The translations under genes and the position numbers were made by a program. Below the pieces are notes generated by a model. It worked only from the letters and a program-made list of their open reading frames with translations. It ran no database searches and was not told the DNA's origin. A stretch of DNA of 64,000 bases from Bacteroidota bacterium (lineage in GTDB: Bacteria; Bacteroidota; Bacteroidia; Bacteroidales; Prolixibacteraceae): the NCBI GenBank assembly GCA_023412195.1, contig JAEYNZ010000144.1:1-64000 (forward strand), in the 5' to 3' direction. This document shows, piece by piece, positions 55,048-63,028 of this stretch. Each line of letters starts with the position of its first letter. Positions within the stretch are counted from its first letter, which is position 1.

Positions 55048-56127
55048 TTAATGTTGTGTGATCTTTAACTTAATTTTATCCATACTTTTATAAAGCTCAG
55101 TATATTCTTTCAACATATATTCCTCTGCATAACTTGCAATTGCATACTCATGCGTTTTCCGGCTCAGATAATTCAGCTGCCATTTATTTTCGAGAAGATT
55201 ATTTACTGTATCAGCAAGATATTGCGGATCATCTGTCCTTGCATATATCATTTTTTCATTCCAGATTTCATGGAGTGATTCAATGTCTCCTCCTACCAGG
55301 ACACAACCTGAAAGGGCAGCTTCAAGGAAAGTATAGCCGAAAGGTTCATATTTTGCCGGCAGTACATAGAGCCACGCCTTCGAAAGCCATCCTGCTACCT
55401 CCTTCTGGCTTAACTGGCCCAACAATGTTACATTTGCCGGCAGATTATTTTCATTTAACCCGTTATGTTCTCCTGCTATAAATATTGGCCATGGTATTTT
55501 TTCAGCCGCCTTTAAAAGCAAACTGATGTTTTTGGCTTCATCCCAGATCCTTCCCATGCTGAAGACAATGTTTTCCTTTTTGCCCCTTTTGAATTGACTG
55601 GGATCAATGCCATTATAGATCAGTTTTTTATACCGGAAAGGGCCATAGAATTTTTCAGCAGCATGTATAATAAACCGGCTGGGTGCTGTAACTACATCAG
55701 CCGACTGAATACCTGCCTTGACATGTTCATGATATGTATGCCATGATGCAGGTGCCGGCTCACCTTTTACTGCCTGCCACCACGATAAAACACAGGAATG
55801 CAGTGTCACAACCACAGGCACCTGCCAGTCGAGGCATCCTAATGTATATGAATTCAGATGCAGGATGTCGGGATTTTCAATATCTCGGAAATTCATCAGC
55901 CACTTACCAGTTGCATAAACATTTTTCCATGGATCATCCATCCACTCCTGCCTGGCCACAAAATGCCTGTACCTGATCCCGTTTAGTTCATCCTTATGAG
56001 CAGGGGTCAGGGGATTCCCGATAACTGCCAGCACAACCTCGACCCCATGATTTTTGAGGCCACGGGCCATAGCAAGGGCATAGGTCCATACCCCTCCAAT
56101 ATTGTCAGTTGTCATTAATATTTTCAT
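55048..56127 (-). CDS. GT4-family glycosyltransferase
   Basis: A 359-residue retaining GT-B glycosyltransferase. The N-terminal acceptor domain starts MKILMTTDNIGGVWTYALAMARG; the C-terminal donor domain has SMGRIWDEAKNISLLLKA and the EX7E motif in KYEPFGYTFLEAALSG near residue 262. The likely donor is a nucleotide-activated hexose or the product of the epimerases in this operon. Its ATG overlaps the stop of the upstream Gfo/Idh/MocA gene (ATGA), so the two are translationally coupled. Confidence 0.9.
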   Translation of the reverse strand: MKILMTTDNIGGVWTYALAMARGLKNHGVEVVLAVIGNPLTPAHKDELNGIRYRHFVARQEWMDDPWKNVYATGKWLMNFRDIENPDILHLNSYTLGCLDWQVPVVVTLHSCVLSWWQAVKGEPAPASWHTYHEHVKAGIQSADVVTAPSRFIIHAAEKFYGPFRYKKLIYNGIDPSQFKRGKKENIVFSMGRIWDEAKNISLLLKAAEKIPWPIFIAGEHNGLNENNLPANVTLLGQLSQKEVAGWLSKAWLYVLPAKYEPFGYTFLEAALSGCVLVGGDIESLHEIWNEKMIYARTDDPQYLADTVNNLLENKWQLNYLSRKTHEYAIASYAEEYMLKEYTELYKSMDKIKLKITQH

Positions 56128-57149
56128 TCACCCGCTGTTCGTCTGTATATACTGTCGATTACTGCTGCCACCTTTTCATAACTTGTTACCTCCTCATCAA
56201 AACCTGAAGATTCCTGAAGCTTTTTTGCCCAGGCTACCAATGCTCTTCCGCCCCATTCATCAGGGGGAGAACTGATAATTGCCGATGAGGTGCCGTGATT
56301 CAGCCGTGCCTCAAAATCATAAAAAGAACCGTTTACATTTGCAAATACTGCTGAAGCCTTAGTCCCGTAAAATGCTGCTTTAATTTTGGCATCCCTTCCT
56401 GCCGGAAGGTTCCAGCTGCAAGTAAGCCTGATTACAGAACCTGACGATGTTTTAATCTGGGCAGAAGCAAAATCTTCACTGGTGGCAGAAGGATCAAATA
56501 TTTCCTTTCCCCCTGATGTCAAAAACGAACTGACATTTTTGATATCAGGAAAATCCATCATCCACAGGGCCAGGTCAACCAGATGGATTCCCAAATCAAT
56601 AACACAACCACCTCCTGACAGCCTCGGGCTATAAAACCATGCCTTATCAGGACCATAGGCATTGTGAAAAACAAGATCGGCTGCATATACTTCTCCAAGT
56701 TCACCTTCACGCACCAGATGTTCAATCTGCTGTATTCCGTGAGTGTACCGGTATGACAGATCAATACCAAGAAGTTTGTTATGTTTTCTTGCCATTGCAA
56801 TGATTTCCCCGCTTTCAATAGCAGTACGTGCCAGCGGTTTCTGACAAAATACAGGAATCCCCCTGCTTAATGCAAGCAGGCTTTGCTCATAATGCATGGC
56901 ACTTGGAGTAGCTATTACAATTCCATCAGGATGAGATTCCAGCATCTCTTCCAAAGAGCCGAAAATTTCTGCTCCGCCAGCTGCTTCTTTTGCCCTTGAT
57001 GCATTTTCCGGCAATGTGTCACAAACACCTGCAGCTGTGCAGATATCTTTTTCAATAAGGTATTTCATCCGGTTCAAACCGATCCAACCGGTTCCTAAAA
57101 AACCCAGGCGCGGCTTAACATCTGTATTTGCAAAGGTAAATTCATCCAT
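56124..57149 (-). CDS. Gfo/Idh/MocA-family oxidoreductase
   Basis: A 341-residue NAD(P)-dependent sugar or inositol dehydrogenase. The Rossmann motif LGFLGTGWIGLNRMKYL is at the N-terminus, the catalytic lysine in CQKPLARTAIESGE near residue 105 (EKP in most members), and the conserved CVIDLGIHLVDLALWMMDF near residue 190. It has no export signal, so it acts on cytosolic metabolites. Coupled with the zinc-type dehydrogenase 14 bases upstream, it suggests oxidation and re-reduction of a sugar carbon, an inversion strategy used in some sugar pathways. Confidence 0.9.
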   Translation of the reverse strand: MDEFTFANTDVKPRLGFLGTGWIGLNRMKYLIEKDICTAAGVCDTLPENASRAKEAAGGAEIFGSLEEMLESHPDGIVIATPSAMHYEQSLLALSRGIPVFCQKPLARTAIESGEIIAMARKHNKLLGIDLSYRYTHGIQQIEHLVREGELGEVYAADLVFHNAYGPDKAWFYSPRLSGGGCVIDLGIHLVDLALWMMDFPDIKNVSSFLTSGGKEIFDPSATSEDFASAQIKTSSGSVIRLTCSWNLPAGRDAKIKAAFYGTKASAVFANVNGSFYDFEARLNHGTSSAIISSPPDEWGGRALVAWAKKLQESSGFDEEVTSYEKVAAVIDSIYRRTAGE

Positions 57150-57163
57150 TTATTACGGTTTTC

Positions 57164-58117
57164 TTATGAGTACACAATAACACCCTTTAAAAAGCCTTCT
57201 GGTTTCTGCTCAAGAAAATTAAATGCCTTGTTGATATCCCGGAAATCGAAATGATGTGTTATCAGGTTCTCCGGCCTGAGGATTCCCTTTTCTGCAAGCT
57301 TGATTGCCTCTTTTAAACCACTGATATATATTAGTGGATCACGTTCATGAGCATTTATTACATCGAGTGCTTTCCAGTTCCACTGCTGTAAGTTGATATT
57401 CCTGATGCCATCCTGATGATATCCGGCAATAATCAACTTTCCGTAATCTGATATAATTTCAGTGGCAAGGTCAATTCCGCTCTGCACGCCTGTAGCCTCT
57501 ATCACTCGTTGCACTCCCCGGGGAGCCAGTTTAAAAATCTCTTCTTTTGCCTGCCAGACCTCGTTAAACTTTACAAGATGTCCGGCACCCGAGATTTCAG
57601 CAAACTGAAGGGAAGACTTCCTGCGGGATACAGCAATAACTTCTGCACCTGCATGTTTCAGTAACTGAATCAGCAGGCACCCAATAAAACCTGCCCCGAT
57701 TACGACTACAGGCTGATCTTCTTTAATATCGGAGCGCCTGATTATATTCACAGCACAGGCCAGGGGTTCACCGGGAAACGGCTTGCCATCAAAAGAATCA
57801 GGTAGTTTTACAACATTCGACATGTGCGTTTTATCATATTGTGCATATGCATGATACGACAGCAGAGCCACCTTGTCGCCCTTCACAAGTCCTTTTACCA
57901 TGCTTCCCGTGCTCTCAACAATCCCATAGCCCTCATGCCCGGGAGCACCTGGTTCAAAAGGATAATTAAACCATGGCCTTCCTTCCCACACAGGAAGATT
58001 GGAAACACAAACGCCTGTGCCTCCTAATTTAACCAGAACCTCTTCCAATCCGGGTTCAGGAAGTGGAGCACTCACAATTTTGATTTGTTTTGGTCCCTGA
58101 ATAACAGATGCTTCCAT
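57164..58117 (-). CDS. Zinc-type (MDR) alcohol dehydrogenase
   Basis: A 317-residue medium-chain dehydrogenase. The catalytic zinc ligands Cys and His-Glu are in GVCVSNLP (near residue 36) and PGHEGYGIVE (near 60); the NAD(P) fold VVIGAGFIGCLLIQLLKHAGAEVIAVSR starts near 146. The structural-zinc cysteine loop of alcohol and sorbitol dehydrogenases is missing. Length is slightly short for the family. Position between the fusion protein (12 bases) and Gfo/Idh/MocA suggests action on a sugar or inositol-like polyol of the operon. Confidence 0.88.
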   Translation of the reverse strand: MEASVIQGPKQIKIVSAPLPEPGLEEVLVKLGGTGVCVSNLPVWEGRPWFNYPFEPGAPGHEGYGIVESTGSMVKGLVKGDKVALLSYHAYAQYDKTHMSNVVKLPDSFDGKPFPGEPLACAVNIIRRSDIKEDQPVVVIGAGFIGCLLIQLLKHAGAEVIAVSRRKSSLQFAEISGAGHLVKFNEVWQAKEEIFKLAPRGVQRVIEATGVQSGIDLATEIISDYGKLIIAGYHQDGIRNINLQQWNWKALDVINAHERDPLIYISGLKEAIKLAEKGILRPENLITHHFDFRDINKAFNFLEQKPEGFLKGVIVYS

Positions 58118-58129
58118 ATTTTCAATTCT

Positions 58130-60190
58130 TTAGGAGATATATGATTTTTCAGTCAGAAAAAAGAGCCGGCTTCCAGTTCCATTAAAATTGGCCTTAAGCC
58201 ATTCATACAGCTTTAATATTCCTTCTTTATAAGTATTTTCCGGTCTCCATCCGGTTGCCCTTAGAAATTTTGTAAAATCCGACACATAATATTTCTGATC
58301 ACCCTTACGCCAGTCCTGAAGTTCAAATGCGATTTTTTCTTTCTGAAGAAATTCAAGCATTTTGATTAACTCCAGCAGACTGATCACATTTGAGGGGCCA
58401 CCGCCCATGTTAAAGACCTCCCCTTTCAGTTCATCTGCTTTTGACCATGCCAGCATGAATGCATTTACCAGATCATCTATATATAAAATATCCCTCACCT
58501 GCATTCCATCGCCATAAAGTGTAATCTTTTCTCCCGCAAGTGCCTTCAGCATGAAATGAGCTACCCACCCCTGATCTTCCGTACCAAACTGGTGAGGACC
58601 ATAAATGCAACTCATTCTGAAAACTGCCGTCCTGAGGCCATAACTTCTGGCATAATCAAGCACATACTGATCGGCTGCCCCTTTTGAACTCCCATAAGGA
58701 CTATGAAAATCCAGGTTGCGGCTTTCATTTATCCCATGCTTCTCCATCATTTCATCTTCCGGATAATACCGTGTTGAATTTGCCTTTAACTGAACATCCT
58801 CAAGTTCACCATAAACCTTATTGGTAGAGGTAAAAATCAAAGAAGGCTTGTGTGACGAATTTCTGATGGCCTCCAGCACATTTAATGTACCTTTAAGGTT
58901 CACATCGTAATCAAAAACAGGGTAATAAAGGCTGGTTGTGACTGCAACCTGGGCAGCAAAATGAAAAATATGAGAGGCATCATTCACTGCCTGTTCTACG
59001 GCATACTGATCACGTACATCAGCAATTACAGCACGTACCTGAGGATGCATTGATTTAAGCCATGCAAGGTTCTTTTCAACACCTGGTCGCGACAGGTTGT
59101 CAAAAATTGTAACTCCGTATCCATCATTCAAAAGCCGGTGGGCAACATTTGTTCCGATAAAGCCTGCTCCACCTGTAATAACAACCTGCTTTTTGTTACT
59201 TTTTACAACAGCTGGGACCTGTTCTGTTATCCATGCGTTATCAATAACATTCCTGATGCCTCCTGCAGCCCAAAGTCTGTATAGAAGTTTTTTTCTTCCA
59301 TCCGCTGTTATCAGCCCGAAATGATACTCCCGTTCATCAAAATGAAATCCGTCCACTGTTGAAATACGTGGCGACAAATCCTTGCATGAATACCAATAAA
59401 CCCTATCTACTGCTACTTCAAGCATCTGCTGAAAATTTTCAACCTGCTTCCGTTCATCATGCTTCCAGGTTGAGTACCCGGTTTCGGTTATCCAGATTTC
59501 CTGCTTCAGCCCAAAGCTGTATAATACTTCCTTTATTTTCTCTATATTTTTCTTCCATCCTTTCCAATGGACATCAAAAACATCGGGAAAACCATGAATA
59601 CCTATGACATCAATGAACTGAAGGGCATTTTTTGATGCAATATGCTTCAGCCAGTTGGGATCGATCGGGCTCATACCTCCCAATACTGTTTTTTTTCCCA
59701 GCTGCTTTGCCCAATACGATGCCATGCTGATCATCGATACAAATTGGTCCCATGATTCATCCAGCATATAATCATATTCACTGATATTGTTGGGCTCATT
59801 CCAAAGCTCTACATATTCAAAATGTTGTCCATATTTCTTCAGGATTAAATCAATAAAATCGGCATAATCCTTAGGATTTTTCGGAGGGGACGAAACTTTT
59901 TCCTCGACTCCGATTGAAGGAGGGGTATATAAAAAACATGGCAGTATTGAGAAATGATCCGACAAATAGGGGATCAGCCAGTCATACCACTGCTCGCCAT
60001 TTTCAGTAAAATAATCAGCCCAGGAAATTCCGGTACGAAGGTGTTCAACACCCAGTTGCCTTAAGTCATTCACCGTTTCTTCAACATAATTGAAATCATT
60101 TATGTGAAACCATTCAAGAATACCAATAACCGGTATATTTTCAATCTTACGGGGTTGCAACCGGCTGCCGTTTTTTGTGTGTTTGTCCAT
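58130..60190 (-). CDS. Glycoside hydrolase-like domain fused to NAD-dependent sugar epimerase/dehydratase
   Basis: A 686-residue cytosolic fusion with no signal peptide. Residues ~15-315 form a clan-A TIM barrel (GH39/GH5-like) with acid/base Glu132 in ELWNEPN and nucleophile Glu236 in WITETGYST. Residues ~335-675 are an extended SDR of the nucleotide-sugar 4-epimerase/CDP-paratose-epimerase type: GGAGFIG at 340-346 binds NAD, the YxxxK catalytic pair is Tyr499-Lys503, and FRMSCIYGPHQFGTEDQGWV and YVSDFTKFLRATGW are family blocks. The frame is continuous with no frameshift. Joining a glycosidase to a nucleotide-sugar epimerase in the cytosol is unusual; the first domain may transglycosylate or trim the product. 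Confidence 0.9.
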   Translation of the reverse strand: MDKHTKNGSRLQPRKIENIPVIGILEWFHINDFNYVEETVNDLRQLGVEHLRTGISWADYFTENGEQWYDWLIPYLSDHFSILPCFLYTPPSIGVEEKVSSPPKNPKDYADFIDLILKKYGQHFEYVELWNEPNNISEYDYMLDESWDQFVSMISMASYWAKQLGKKTVLGGMSPIDPNWLKHIASKNALQFIDVIGIHGFPDVFDVHWKGWKKNIEKIKEVLYSFGLKQEIWITETGYSTWKHDERKQVENFQQMLEVAVDRVYWYSCKDLSPRISTVDGFHFDEREYHFGLITADGRKKLLYRLWAAGGIRNVIDNAWITEQVPAVVKSNKKQVVITGGAGFIGTNVAHRLLNDGYGVTIFDNLSRPGVEKNLAWLKSMHPQVRAVIADVRDQYAVEQAVNDASHIFHFAAQVAVTTSLYYPVFDYDVNLKGTLNVLEAIRNSSHKPSLIFTSTNKVYGELEDVQLKANSTRYYPEDEMMEKHGINESRNLDFHSPYGSSKGAADQYVLDYARSYGLRTAVFRMSCIYGPHQFGTEDQGWVAHFMLKALAGEKITLYGDGMQVRDILYIDDLVNAFMLAWSKADELKGEVFNMGGGPSNVISLLELIKMLEFLQKEKIAFELQDWRKGDQKYYVSDFTKFLRATGWRPENTYKEGILKLYEWLKANFNGTGSRLFFLTEKSYIS

Positions 60191-60215
60191 TATTATATTT
60201 TTTCGTTCTGTATTG

Positions 60216-61334
60216 CTAAATTGCCAGTCCCCGCTTCAACAGTTCCTGGGCTGCAAGGTCTACCTTATCGGAAGCTTCCTGCCCTTCGAGCCATTGGGCC
60301 AGTTCTGCAAGTCCATCTTTAAGGTCTACTTCAGGAGTAAACCCAATCAACTCCCTGGCTCTTTGAGTATCTGCAAAACAATGACGTATATCTCCTGCAC
60401 GGTATTTTCCGGTCAGATCAGGTCGGATATGGGTTTTCCCCATTACCTCAGCAAGTTTTTGAGCTAAAAAGTTGATGGTGTAATCATTCCCGCTTCCGAT
60501 ATTGATAACTTTTCCGTTTCCTTTTTCTGCCTCTCCTGCCAGCATGCATGCCCGGGCTACATCCTTTACATGAATAAAATCCCTTTTTTGATTCCCGTCT
60601 TCAAAAATAACGGGAGGCTTTTCATTCAAATATCTTGACGCAAATATGGCAAGTACACCTGTATAGGGATTTGAAAGCGCCTGACGGGTACCATAAACAT
60701 TAAAAAACCGAAGTGCCACCACAGGAATATTGTAGGCACGGCCTATCAGCAGGCTCATTTGCTCCTGATCATATTTCGACAAAGCGTAAACCGAACCAAG
60801 TACAGGTTGCTTTGATTCACTTGTGGGAATGGGCTGCAGTTTTTCCCCATCCTCATCATATAGTTCCCATTTGCCCTTCTTTAAATCAGAAATACGGCGT
60901 TCAAAACCTGAAACACATTCTCCACGGCTGGTTCGATATAATCCTTCGCCATAGACGCTCATGCTTGAAGCCACTACCAGCTTCTCAACAGGATTTTCTA
61001 CAAGAGCTTCAAGGAAAACAGCTGTTCCAAGGTTATTAACATCGGTATATGAAGCCATTTCGTACATGCTCTGCCCTACTCCCACACTGGCTGCAAAATG
61101 ATACACCACATCAATGCCTCTCAAGGCTTTCTTTACAGCCTCCTTTTCCCTTACATCACCTATAATAAGTTCAACTTCACTGTTCAGATATACAGGCCTT
61201 TCACAATCAGCGCCATGTACCTGTTCATTCAGGTTATCCAAAACCCTTACGGAATATCCGTTTTCGAGTAATCTGTCACATAGGTGGGAACCAATAAAAC
61301 CTGCTCCGCCGGTGATTAACATTTTCTTGTTCAT
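60216..61334 (-). CDS. NAD-dependent nucleotide-sugar epimerase/dehydratase
   Basis: A 372-residue extended SDR. ATG 61334 (MNKKMLITGGAGFIGSH) is chosen over 61349, whose five extra residues precede the fold. The NAD motif GGAGFIG is near residue 9; the serine triad member and YxxxK are in VASSMSVYGEG and VYALSKYDQEQ. A ~35-residue insert (YRTSRGECVSGFERRISDLK) between them resembles that of dTDP-L-rhamnose 4-epimerases, so a rhamnose-type or galactose-type epimerase is likely. First gene of the tightly packed set, 25 bases before the fusion. Confidence 0.9.
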   Translation of the reverse strand: MNKKMLITGGAGFIGSHLCDRLLENGYSVRVLDNLNEQVHGADCERPVYLNSEVELIIGDVREKEAVKKALRGIDVVYHFAASVGVGQSMYEMASYTDVNNLGTAVFLEALVENPVEKLVVASSMSVYGEGLYRTSRGECVSGFERRISDLKKGKWELYDEDGEKLQPIPTSESKQPVLGSVYALSKYDQEQMSLLIGRAYNIPVVALRFFNVYGTRQALSNPYTGVLAIFASRYLNEKPPVIFEDGNQKRDFIHVKDVARACMLAGEAEKGNGKVINIGSGNDYTINFLAQKLAEVMGKTHIRPDLTGKYRAGDIRHCFADTQRARELIGFTPEVDLKDGLAELAQWLEGQEASDKVDLAAQELLKRGLAI

Positions 61335-61520
61335 AAATATAAAAATCAATGCTGAAATCTTCCTGCACTACAACCATACCATATAAACTTCTTCATCTTC
61401 CTGCATTCTAAAGTATGCTAGTACAGACATATATCTTAGAACTGCTGTATTATAACTTATGGGGAAATATGTCACGTTTATGGGTAGATGATTCTCATAT
61501 AGAAAATATCAATTCAAACT

Positions 61521-62210
61521 TCATAATGTTTGTCCCGATGGCCTGATGATGATTTGATGAATGGCTGTATTGTCCCGCTGCTGCAGCGCAAAAGCAACTG
61601 CTCCTGCAACTTCTTCAGGATCAAGCGCTCCCCATCCTATACTTTCAACAGTTTGGCTGCCGGAAATCATTTCCCTGAAAAAGGAGGTTTGAACAACTCC
61701 CGCCGAAATCACTGTCACCCGGATATCCGGTAGTTCCTCCTGTCGTAAGGTTTCAGCAATGGTATCAAGAGCACTTTTTGTAGCAGAATATACACCACCA
61801 TAAGGATATGGATGTGTTGATGAAACAGAAGAAATAAATATAACGTTCCCCTTTTGCATAAATGGAAGCACAGCCCTTAATACCCGTAATGTTCCGCAGA
61901 TATTTAAATTGATAACTTCAAACCATTTTTCAGGATCGCCTTCTCTCAGCTTCTCATGAATTCCCTTCCCTGCATTCAAAACAAGAACTTCAGGAATGCC
62001 TGAAACCTGGACAAGTCTGCTCAGTTCCATAATGTGGTTCCTGTTGGTTACATCACATTTGTGGTAAATGCAATTACCAGGCACATCACCAACGGGTGAC
62101 CGGATATCCGCATTGATTACCTTATACGATTCTCCGGCCAGCCTGGCAGCTATAGCACGTCCTATTCCGGAACTTCCTCCTGTCACAACGGCCAACGGCT
62201 GTTTATTCAT
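61521..62210 (-). CDS. Short-chain dehydrogenase/reductase
   Basis: A 229-residue classical SDR using NAD(P). The cofactor loop TGGSSGIGRAIAARL is at residues ~11-25, then NAGKG, the catalytic serine in VIFISSVSST near 126, and YSATKSALDTIAE with Tyr and Lys near 140. It stands 186 bases upstream of the epimerase on the same strand, so it may share the regulon but could have its own transcript. Substrate unknown. Confidence 0.88.
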   Translation of the reverse strand: MNKQPLAVVTGGSSGIGRAIAARLAGESYKVINADIRSPVGDVPGNCIYHKCDVTNRNHIMELSRLVQVSGIPEVLVLNAGKGIHEKLREGDPEKWFEVINLNICGTLRVLRAVLPFMQKGNVIFISSVSSTHPYPYGGVYSATKSALDTIAETLRQEELPDIRVTVISAGVVQTSFFREMISGSQTVESIGWGALDPEEVAGAVAFALQQRDNTAIHQIIIRPSGQTL

Positions 62211-62349
62211 TCCTTATAATTATGAAGATGATTTCTCATCAATGCAAATACTTAACCATTTATATTCTTCAAGTGCTTGTATACTGCTGGAACATTTTTT
62301 GAATCTCCAACCCTGAAATTTCCATACATTCATTTAAATTATAAATATT

Positions 62350-62625
62350 ATGTCAGAGTCGAAATTAACAACAGATCACCAGGAAATTCAAAAATGGGTG
62401 GAAGCACGCGGCGGAAAGCCTTCAGTGGTAAGAGGAACTGAAGATAACGAAGAATTGGAAGGACTGCTCCGTATCAGGTTTTCTGATGAAAGCAAAGACA
62501 ATTTAAAAGCAATAGGCTGGGATAAGTTCTTCGAAACCTTCGAGGATAAAAAACTTGCTTTTCTATACCAGGATAAAACATCGGATAACAAGGAAAGCCG
62601 GTTTTTTAAGTTTGTTAACCGCTGA
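62350..62625 (+). CDS. Small conserved protein of unknown function
   Basis: A 91-residue acidic soluble protein. The pattern TDHQEIQKWVEARGGKPSVV at the start, then LRIRFSDE, GWDKFFETFEDKKLAFLYQD and SRFFKFVNR at the end, matches a small family I recall being mis-annotated in other phyla as '1,4-alpha-glucan branching enzyme'. No catalytic domain of that enzyme is present. No function is known to me. It is divergent from the SDR gene and followed by a good terminator, so it is expressed alone. Confidence 0.85.
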   Translation: MSESKLTTDHQEIQKWVEARGGKPSVVRGTEDNEELEGLLRIRFSDESKDNLKAIGWDKFFETFEDKKLAFLYQDKTSDNKESRFFKFVNR

Positions 62626-62666
62626 AGTTATTTTTTGGCTTAAAAATTATTTTATGCTTTAATAAG

Positions 62667-62708
62667 CCTGTTTCGCAATCCACACTCGAAACAGGTTTCT
62701 TGTTTTTT
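62667..62708 (+). terminator. Intrinsic terminator of the small protein gene
   Basis: CCTGTTTCG pairs with CGAAACAGG around an 11-base loop, followed by TTTCTTGTTTTTTAG. Confidence 0.9.
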
Positions 62709-63028
62709 AGTGGATGAATAATTGAAAATTTATATAAGAAGAAGTGCTGCCACGTGCTAGTGTTGAAATTCCAGTTCCTTTTTAAGAATTGACCTCTCCT
62801 TTTAAAAATTTTGATCTGTTTGTTTTTTCAATAAGATTTCTTTCCTCAACCTAATGATAAATAAGGCAAAATCAATATTTTTAGCAAAAGTTTCAGGAGA
62901 GATCAGGTACATTAGCATTATATTTTCATGAAGGGAAATTTAAATGAAGAACTTTATCACATATTATACAAGCTGATATTATGGGATTTAGTATCTCTTT
63001 TTTTATCAAACCAATCTAAATCAAACGG
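62709..63028. other. Intergenic region before the GH20 gene
   Basis: About 320 AT-rich bases. I see no gene, repeat or clear -7 box; it presumably carries the promoter of the GH20 gene. Confidence 0.5.
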
